This document shows positions 56,465-64,000 of a DNA stretch of 64,000 nucleotides, piece by piece; positions within the stretch are counted from its first letter, which is position 1, and every line of letters begins with the position of its first letter. Both the position numbers and the translations under genes were made by a program. This DNA comes from Megascapheus bottae (taxonomy: Eukaryota > Chordata > Mammalia > Rodentia > Geomyidae): the NCBI GenBank assembly GCA_024803745.1, contig JANJXV010000013.1, positions 9,734,001 to 9,798,000 of the forward strand. Reading direction: 5' to 3'. Below the pieces are notes generated by a model, which saw only the letters and a program-made list of their open reading frames with translations, had not been told where the DNA came from and made no database searches.

Positions 56465-56692
56465 TAGCAGGGTGCCAATGATTCACACTTGTAATTCTAG
56501 CTACTCAAGAGGCTGAGATCTGAGGATCATGGTTCAAAGCTGGCTCAGGCAGGGCAATCTTTGAGACTCTTATTTATTATTAAGCACCAAAAAAGCCAGA
56601 AATGAAGCTGTGGGTTAAGCCTTGAGGAAAAAAGTTCAGAGATAGCTCTTAGGGCCCTGAGTTCAAGGCCCTACGGCCAGCATGAAAAAAGG
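56465..56692 (+). mobile_element. type B SINE in the KATNBL1 retrocopy 3' UTR
   Basis: CACACTTGTAATTCTAGCTACTC head and full tail; AAGATGATA on both sides is the likely duplication. Confidence 0.85.
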
Positions 56693-57894
56693 TAAGATGA
56701 TAAGAACCACCAGTTGAGGCATCAGACTCCAATCAAGCCCCACATCAACAAAAAATGAAAAGAAAAGAAAAAAATAGAAGATATGGAGGATTCCAAGTTC
56801 TAACACTCTAGAATTAACCAATTAACATTGGTATCTAAAAGAAAGGACCATACTAACCATTAGAGGAGGAAGTAATGTTAAGTTGGAATTTAAAACACAA
56901 GCTCAGTTATTAGAACTGTAAACAATTCTAAATCATTGTGAAAAATGTAGTGAAAAAGAATTAGAATTCATATATAAAAATCAGAACTAAGAAAGCAAAT
57001 AATAGAAATATTTAGTGAATTTACTCAAATAAAAGCAGTTTAAAGGATACATAAATGAAAAATATTAGACATGTATGTACAAAAAAGCGAACATAAATTA
57101 GTCAGCTCTGGACATTCCAGTTAAACATTCATTTATACACATTCCATTCACGTTTTTCTTTATATAGATAAATACATACATGATAGGAAAATTATGGGAA
57201 AAAATTAGAAATACTAAAATACACTCTCAAGTTTAAAAATTGTGTGGAATATGTTTCACAGAACACTCCATAAATGTAAACCCTGATTTAATTCCATGAT
57301 TTTCATCATGCCAGAAGCATGATTGGTTTTAATTTTTTAAAAAGATATTGGTATCATATTGGCTTATTAATAATTAAGGCATTTTGTATACATAGTATCA
57401 GAATGGACAAAATTTTTTTAATATTGATTACTTACTATGATGTTTCATACTTTCAAAGTCTTTTCAACGTAAGAAAATAGCTGCATCCATTAAAGCGTTT
57501 CTTATAAAACACAAAAATTTTTGTAATTCTAATAGTAAGTCCTGTCTTATCTTCTCATATAGTATAGACAATATTCCTTCGTAGGATTGCAGTAAGACCA
57601 GTAGTTCTTAAACAATGTTACCAAATAACCAAGCATCCCAAAGCAGCAGGTGAACAATCTTCACAGTGCACTTTCACCTCATTAAAGTTGGAGCTGCTCC
57701 TTGTGGATATTTTTCCACTTCAATGTGAAGTAGATTGCTAAGATTTTCATTAGTGGTTTCATTATGTGGCTTTTTAAAGAAAAAATGGTTTTGATTCCCA
57801 CCCTCCCACAGTTCCCAGAAGAGATCTGTTTGGGGAAATCATATAGTCCAACCATGTTCAGAATAACCAGATGCACCTCAGTAGATGAAATCTC

Positions 57895-58335
57895 TCAATG
57901 CAACTGTAATAAATAAGCATCTATGTCCTTAGCTATATTACTAGTATATCCTGGAACCCAAGTAAGATGGTTTTCCTGTTCCCACAGTCCACTTAATTGT
58001 TGTTTTAAAATCTTAATATTTTCATCATTTATAACTTCTATTTTGGATGATAGTTCGGACCACCACCTTTTTATTACGGCTTGAAGCCAGTTCAGGCCAA
58101 CTATTACATACTCTTCAAATTTCCTTTTAAGTAATGACTTTACTAGAGGCAACAAGTCTACACAACAGCCAAGAGAGACATACTGCTTTTCTTCCTGCAA
58201 ACTATTGGTAAGCACAGGAAGGCAATCTACCACAACTCCAAGATCTTCTATCCTCACCAAATATGCTACAAGTTCACTCTTTCTCCAGAATGTTAAAGCT
58301 ACATTCAACCTCAAATTCCTGCTGACATTGTTCAT
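57895..58335 (-). pseudogene. KATNBL1: uninterrupted con80-like frame in the KATNBL1 retrocopy
   Basis: A 146-codon frame starts at an internal Met and runs to the original stop. It covers essentially the whole con80 domain, the part that in the parent protein contacts katanin p60 and related partners. Three residues expected after FWRK appear to be missing in frame. No promoter is visible next to it, so expression would depend on outside transcription. Confidence 0.75.
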
Positions 58336-58787
58336 GATCCTGAGAAACCTCTGAAAAAAAAAACACTTAATTTTGATGATGGGCTTTCTGTTTGTGAAGA
58401 AACAGCTTCACTGGAGTTAACCAAGTATGTTCGGCTATCATGGCGTAACTTTTCAGGCAGGTGGCTTGCACAAGCCAGTCCATTTCCTTTATTTGCCATG
58501 TCACAGCCCCCACTTTTAGCGGACTGTCTTTTTCTGTAGCAAGGATTTGGGAAGGGATGATAAACTTTCTTTCTGTGATAAATCACCTTATGAAGTTTAT
58601 CTGGGCTTTTCACAGCTTGTCCTACTGTTCTATTTATGTAAGCAGCCAAGTATTCTGGAGATTTCTTAACCTCCTTCGTGTTTTTATTAGTGAAACTGGA
58701 GCTCTTTTTTCTAGGAAGATCAATAGAATGATCCTCAATATTACAAATTTTTTTTAACATTGTGGATTTCAGATGCCATAATCTCTT

Positions 58788-58993
58788 TTTTTTTTTTTTT
58801 TTTTTTTGCCAGTCCTGGGCTTGAGCTCAGGGCCTGAGCACTGTCCTTGGACTTTCTCAAGGCTAGAGCTCTATCACTTGAGCCTCAGCACCACTTCCAG
58901 CTTTTTTCTATGTATGTGGTACCGAGGAATCGAACCCAGGTGTTCGTGCATGCTAAGCAAGTACTCTACCACTAGGCCAAACTCCCGGCCCAA
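58788..58993 (-). mobile_element. type A SINE next to the KATNBL1 retrocopy start codon
   Basis: A perfect 17-bp duplication AGATGCCATAATCTCTT flanks it (58771-58787, 58994-59010); the duplicated bases include the old start codon. T20-type tail and intact box B complement mark a young copy. Confidence 0.96.
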
Positions 58994-60534
58994 AGATGCC
59001 ATAATCTCTTAAATACCGGTGCCTTATGGTGCCACGACATCCCAGCCCAGCCCCGCACCAACGGACGGGCTTACTCGACAGCCCGGAGCAGACCTCAGCT
59101 CCCAGCCAGGACGGCTCACAGCCATTCATATAGCTTTTTGTTACCAAAATACTCAAGTATCATTCAGTAGGGCTATTTATCTTAACCATAGATTATAACA
59201 TTTTATATTATCAACCTAAGTTATTTTACAACCTGTTAAAATATAGCGCCTGCTTTTATTTCCTAATTTGCCTTTTTTAGTATTGAATGGCTATCCTAGG
59301 AATTTATGTCAAAGTTAAAAATATGAATTTCAGCCCATTTTAAATTGTTCCCATATTCTTTACTATTAAATATTATATACTTTGAATTCTAGAAAAGTTA
59401 AAGAATTCTAGAGAATGAAGAGATGAAATGTATTTTTGTGTTTACAAAATACATTTTTAACCCTCTGCTGCTGATGTAGTTCTCCATTCAGCCAGATAAA
59501 TGTGAACACAGATGCTCCCTAAGCCTTCTGGTAAAACAAAGATGTTGAAGCTTCATGGTTATGAACACAGCAAAGGAAAGAAATTCAGGGAGGTTAGAAA
59601 TTGTTTACATGATCTTATTTAAGCAAACTCAATTTCCAGAATTAGAGAAGAAATATGCTCAGGCTTTTAGATTAACAAAGTCGATTAAACAGAGATCTGA
59701 GTGGGCATCCATTATTGAGAGAACCTATAATGTGACAAATACAGTGTTAGAAAGAGAAGAGAAAAAAAACCTCATTGAATAAACGGAATATGCCTATAGG
59801 GTCTTTAATCCCCTTCTTGCAGAGAAGACTGTTGCTTCTTTGCACCTGAGGCTAGTCAGCTGTGTAAGATCATACAACTGTTAAGTATTACAGGACATGT
59901 GGCACATTTGGTGGCTTCACTAGAGCCCTTATCTTTCTGGAATAAAGTATTATTGTAGGATGTCAGAAGAGGCAATTGTCATATGACCATGAAACCTAGG
60001 TTTCGCTTCTGTATCTACCACTTAATCTTTCTTGGCCAAATATTGTCAAGGGTTCATAGTCATTCTCATTCGTTGGTGGGGAAATGCCACCACTATGTGC
60101 TAATTAGAATTGCTAACATAAAAGGCCTGTGATTCCAGTTGTTCATAACTCGCAGGTTCTTGCGTTTACTCAATGATAGACAACTTGCAAAAAAAATAGT
60201 GTTTATTTAACTCAGTTATAAGATTTAAAGACAGCCCCTTTGGTTTGGCTTTTGATGAGGGCAGCATAGTGGTAAGTCAAGGTCAAAACCTGTGTATAGA
60301 CAAGTCATATCTCGGAGCAAGGAGAAAAGGACAGTTAGGACCAGGATGCTCTTTTTTTATAATAGCTCTCATAAGAATTATCAGGAGAATCATATGATGT
60401 GTTGATTTTATGAAAGTGAGTTACATTTTGTACATATGTAATACTTTGAAAGTGGATATTGCCCATGAATCATCACAGGCTTGTGGAAATCTCTTACATT
60501 GTGTATCAAATTGTTTTGCAAATTATAACTATAA

Positions 60535-60750
60535 GCTAGACACTGATGGCACACACTTGAATCATAACTACTCAGGAAGCCAGCCTAGGCAGGAAAATCT
60601 ATGAGACTTACCTCCAGTTACCCACCAAAAGACGAAGTGGAGGAATGGTTTAAGCAATAAGAGTGCCAGCCTTGAGGAAAAAGGCTAAGGGAAAGCACCC
60701 AGGCCCTGAGTTCAAGCCCCAGTAATGACATACACACACACACACACAAT
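60535..60750 (+). mobile_element. type B SINE with CA tail
   Basis: TGATGGCACACACTTGAATC head, shortened middle, and GAGTTCAAGCCCCAGTAATG end, followed by a short (CA)n. Confidence 0.8.
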
Positions 60751-61364
60751 TAAAACTATAAAAATGTGGATAGTGGGGTTTGTGATAAAGACAGCTAAGC
60801 AAAATTGGAGCAAATTATGGAGAGACTGAAATACTGCAGGTATCTTTGGACTTCATCCAGGATAATAGAGGACAAAAATTAAAAATAAACTCTGGAAGTG
60901 GTATACAGGTATAATTGTGGTAGAAGAGATTAGAGACAAGTAGGATAATTGAGGATCTCTTCCAGTCTACAAAGGGATTGAATGGTAACAATTACTAAAA
61001 TGGAGGAAAGGAATTTTTTAAAAAATCCAAACCCAAATCCATCAATAGCCTATAAATTGAAGATGAAGGAATAGGAAGAGTCAAAGGTAGTTTCAAGAAG
61101 TTAGATTTTAGTTCTGAAAATGATGGTTTAAACAGGAACATTCTTTCCTCTGTTAAGGGGAAGAACTCACATAAAAACCTTTGGCCTCCAGCTGATGTTT
61201 TCTGCTAGGTCGCTTGGAATTTAGAGCTCCTAAGAGAAGAAAGAAATGTGGTAACCACCTTAGCCTTGAGGGAAAAAGAACATATATTTCAGGACAAGGT
61301 GTACATTCCATTCCTTTGAGGCCATTAAAATCTTTGCAAACTGTAAACCTTTTGCTTCTTTCAA

Positions 61365-61580
61365 GGACCAGATACTCAGGAGGCAGAGAAAAGAGGAATC
61401 AAGTTTCCAGGCCAGCCTAGATAAAAGTATAGCAAGACCCCCATCTCTGTAAATAAGGTGGTGGTGACATCCTGATGTCTGTGATCCCAGCCAGGTAGAG
61501 GCAGTAAGTAGAAGGATCTTGTCTTGATCTGAGGTCAGTCCTAAGCAAAAAATACAAGACCTTATCTGAAAAACGCACAA
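61365..61580 (+). mobile_element. B1-like SINE remnants
   Basis: ATACTCAGGAGGCAGAGAAAAG, GGCCAGCCTAGATAAAAG, then a second TGTGATCCCAGCCAGGTAG. Confidence 0.55.
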
Positions 61581-61764
61581 TACTGATGTGTTCGCAGTTA
61601 AAACAAAGGTTCAGAATCTTGAGACCACAAACATGTTTCCCACAGCTTGTTGAACATTGTCTTAAAAATGTTTTGTAATATTGCTCCATTACAAATAGCA
61701 GCCTACGAAAAATTAAATAAAGAAGCATCTGATTGTGATGATTAGTGTTTTAAAATACTAAGAT

Positions 61765-61968
61765 AGGGGCTGGGAATGGGTCTTAGCTGTGGAGTGCTTG
61801 CCTGGCATGCCACATGAAGCCCGGGATTCAATTCCTCAGTATCACATAAATAGAAAAAGCCAGAAATTACACTGTGGCTCAAGTGGTAGAGTGCTAGCCT
61901 TGAGGAAAAGAAGCTCAGGAACAGTACTCAGGCCCTGAGTTCAAGTCCCAGGTCTGGTCCCCCCCCCA
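61765..61968 (+). mobile_element. type A SINE
   Basis: GGGTCTTAGCTGTGGAGTGCTTGCC head and GAGTTCAAGTCCCAGGTCTGG end, with a C run. Confidence 0.85.
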
Positions 61969-61972
61969 AAAT

Positions 61973-61975
<3 letters not shown>

Positions 61976-62026
<51 letters not shown>
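61976..62026. repeat. (GT)n microsatellite
   Basis: About 25 GT units next to a SINE end. Confidence 0.95.
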
Positions 62027-62027
<1 letters not shown>

Positions 62028-62194
62028 TATTGTACTATATATATTGAGATAGGAAGGAAGAGAAGAAAACAAAAGAATGTTAAGCTTTTTTTCTTTTTGA
62101 ACTCGGCATAGAAAAAAAGATGGTACATCAAAGGCTTTGTTTCTGTGTAGTCTGCTTGAAGTTTGTTTGGAGTTCAGCCATATTCAGGTTATGA

Positions 62195-62352
62195 ACTCAT
62201 AATGTTATGATTGCTAGGTAAGTACTCTACCACTTGAGCCACACACACCCCAGCCCTTCTGTTGCTGTTTGCTGGGGCTAACCTTAGACTGTGGTCCTAC
62301 ATCCATCTCAGGTAGCTGGGGATTACAGGCTGGAACTACTATGCCCGACTTA
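62195..62352 (-). mobile_element. type B-like SINE, diverged
   Basis: CTACCACTTGAGCCACACACACC, then TCAGGTAGCTGGGGATTACAGG. Confidence 0.65.
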
Positions 62353-62840
62353 CTTGATTGTTCAATTTAATAGCTGCGTTTCATTCCAGAATCTAAGAAT
62401 GTGATTCATGTGGGAGTATCATAAGTAGAAATTGGGGCTTGTTCAGCTTGAAAACCAGTATTTCTAGACAGCATGCTGTTGGAGCTATGTGACTTAAGCA
62501 GAATTAAAACTTACCTATGTAGAAGGTGAAATTATACTCCTAGAACATTTGCCCAAAGTAAACAAGTTTTGTTCAAAGCTGGGGAAAAGTAGTTTCTAGT
62601 GGTACCCAGCAGGAGAGTGAAAGGACAGCAGCGCTGAAGTCCTTCCTCTTATTTCAAGTGTCCCTAAAGATTCAGTAAAGCACAGTAGTGATTCTTAATT
62701 ACAAATGCTCAAATTGTGGTTATTTTTTAATTAAGAAGACCTTTTACTATGCATATGATGAATTCTTTAAGGATAGATTTAGCTCTGGTTCCTATTTCTT
62801 GAAGTTCACATTATTCCCAAAGCCCAAAACTTAAATATGC

Positions 62841-63078
62841 GCCGGTCATGGTGGCTTACACTTGTAATCCTAGCTACTCAGGAGGCTGAGATCTGAGGAC
62901 TGCAGTTCAAAGCCAGCCTGGGGATTAAAGAACATGAGACTCTTATCTCCAATTAACCTCTAGAAAATGGGAAGTAGGGCTGTGGCTCAAGGGCTAGGGC
63001 AGTAGCCTTGAGCTGAAGAGCTCAGGGACAATGTCCAGACCCAGAGTTCAAGCCCCATGACGCACAAAAAAATTTTTT
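62841..63078 (+). mobile_element. type B SINE, young
   Basis: Complete copy; AACTTAAATATGC flanks it (62828-62840, 63079-63091). Confidence 0.94.
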
Positions 63079-63499
63079 AACTTAAATATGCATATTTTCT
63101 GGTCTTAAACTTTATAGGATTGTTAATTCAGAAAGATGTTTAATAATTGCAGGCCATGGCTGACTCTTGGCTGTGATTTAACAAGGTTCCAGAAAAAACA
63201 CTAATGTAAGAAGGTTGAATTACGTTAGGTGTTCTTGTGTCATTATTTTTATCTCTGTTGCTCAGAAATAATCAGAGATGAAACTTGGGAACAGAAATAA
63301 ATAAAAATGCTTTGGACCATCTACTTAAAACGGTTGGATATTTCCTGAAGGGAAATTCAAGCATATGTGGCTTCATTTCCCAGTTGCACTCTGGTTGGTA
63401 GAGCCAGTACTTTTCCTGCAATACTGAAGATAACAGCTGCACCACTGTGCCCAATCATTAAGCCTTTACTAGTGTTGGGATCACAGGTTCACCCACTGA

Positions 63500-63607
63500 A
63501 CCCAACCAGGTGAAACAGACTCTTTATTACCTGTTTTGCTGGGACTGGCCTCAAGCCATGATCTCTGAATCTCAACTAACTCAGACTTGAGCCACCATGC
63601 CCAGCAT
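63500..63607 (-). mobile_element. B1-like SINE
   Basis: TGCTGGGACTGGCCTCAAGCCATGATC and GACTTGAGCCACCATGCCCAGC. Confidence 0.65.
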
Positions 63608-64000
63608 TACACTAAATCTTTTTCAGTTTTTTACTTTTAGATTCTTGGGCTTTAAAAAGAAAAGAAAAGAAATTTCTCTCCCAAAGTAATATTGATTGCA
63701 AATAACTGTTCTATAAAATTAAGTGCTACTAGTAATTGAAATACAAACTGAAATAATAAGCTGCCAGTTCCCCTTTACTCCCCTTTAGGATACTTTGTGA
63801 CAAATCTTCATTGTAGATAGTAAGGAAATACAAATAGGAGAAAAGAGGAAATCATTTAAATCCACATTCACATTATAGTGGCAACATAATTAACACCCAT
63901 TATGTACAAATAAGTCCCCTTTTTTGTATCCTGGTGTGAAATTAATCAAATAGTCTATTAATGTGCACTTGTTTTGTTATTGTAAGTAATGCTATAACAA

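Larger units (their letters stand above)
55501..59126 (-). pseudogene. KATNBL1: KATNBL1 retrocopy, near full length
   Basis: The source gene encodes katanin p80 subunit B1-like protein, which binds katanin p60 through a con80 domain. The copy is intronless on the minus strand: a GC-rich 5' UTR (59126-59011, resumed after a SINE), a start codon at 58779-58777, coding sequence to the stop near 57895, then a long 3' UTR. AATAAA lies at 55531-55526, 17 nt before an A8 tail (55508-55501). CATATAGCTTTTT flanks the insert (55493-55505 and 59127-59139). The N-terminal frame is lost soon after MASE. A second shift sits at a run of ten T (58351-58360). From 58335 to 57895 the con80-type part is open: [40 protein letters not shown], and ending [10 protein letters not shown]. 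Two later SINEs sit in the 3' UTR and one in the 5' UTR. Confidence 0.92.
53153..64000 (+). other. NARS2: NARS2 intron, 5' part, running out of the window
   Basis: No further NARS2 exon is found here. The region carries the KATNBL1 retrocopy and scattered SINEs. Stretches 53870-54660, 54890-55490, 59140-60530, 60750-61360, 62360-62825, 63095-63500 and 63610-64000 show nothing I can identify with confidence. The segment about 54890-55200 looks like an old interspersed repeat that I cannot name. Confidence 0.75.

Noticed and set aside
58461..58757. A + strand frame of 98 codons
   Set aside because: It is antisense to the KATNBL1 retrocopy coding region.
59555..59782. A 75-codon frame with a lysine/glutamate-rich end
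   Set aside because: No recognisable family, splice sites or retrocopy signs; treated as chance.
53153..64000. Search for the remaining NARS2 exons with motif 3
   Set aside because: No stretch encoding the expected VDLLVPG-type or GMGFER-type segments with splice sites was found.

Overview
The window is mammalian nuclear DNA, almost certainly rodent. It is AT-rich, intron-dominated and dense in SINEs with ID-type (tRNA-Ala-like) and B1-like (7SL-like) parts. The two commonest SINEs are called here: type A, an ID-like dimer of about 200 bp whose first half has a box A and a box B and whose second half is again ID-like; and type B, a B1/Alu-like head fused to an ID-like tail, about 240 bp. This mix suggests a non-murid rodent, perhaps a heteromyid or geomyid, but the species is an inference.

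The only functional protein gene I can support is NARS2 (mitochondrial asparaginyl-tRNA synthetase) on the + strand. Six coding exons are visible: 3243-3337, 39640-39772, 44415-44513, 44619-44656, 50095-50161 and 53015-53152. Together they give 570 nt, or 190 codons, in a continuous frame with GT-AG introns throughout. The first exons and the last ones, including class II motif 3, lie outside the window. One intron is about 36 kb and another only 105 bp.

The rest is intron filled with mobile DNA. From left to right: a T-rich/G-rich roughly 350-bp retroposon family (first at 134-480), an old L1 (about 4985-5800), a young composite SINE with a CpG-rich VNTR (9700-10102), a minus-strand L1 3' end (13510-14179), an L1 split by a SINE (18187-18840), a 4.4-kb L1 with perfect 15-bp target duplications (21042-25475), an internally deleted ERV1-like provirus with a tRNA-His-type primer site (26280-29180), and a minus-strand ERV2-like solo LTR (34624-35067). 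Further on are a run of SINEs (40383-41400), a UBB processed pseudogene (49311 to about 49785), and a KATNBL1 retrocopy on the minus strand (55501-59126) whose own 5' UTR was later hit by a SINE.

The most notable points are a 30-bp tandem duplication that copies a NARS2 5' splice site and would add ten in-frame codons if the second copy were used, a 105-bp NARS2 intron that is stop-free and a multiple of three, the VNTR-bearing ID-headed composite element, and a SINE with an exact 28-bp inversion across box A.
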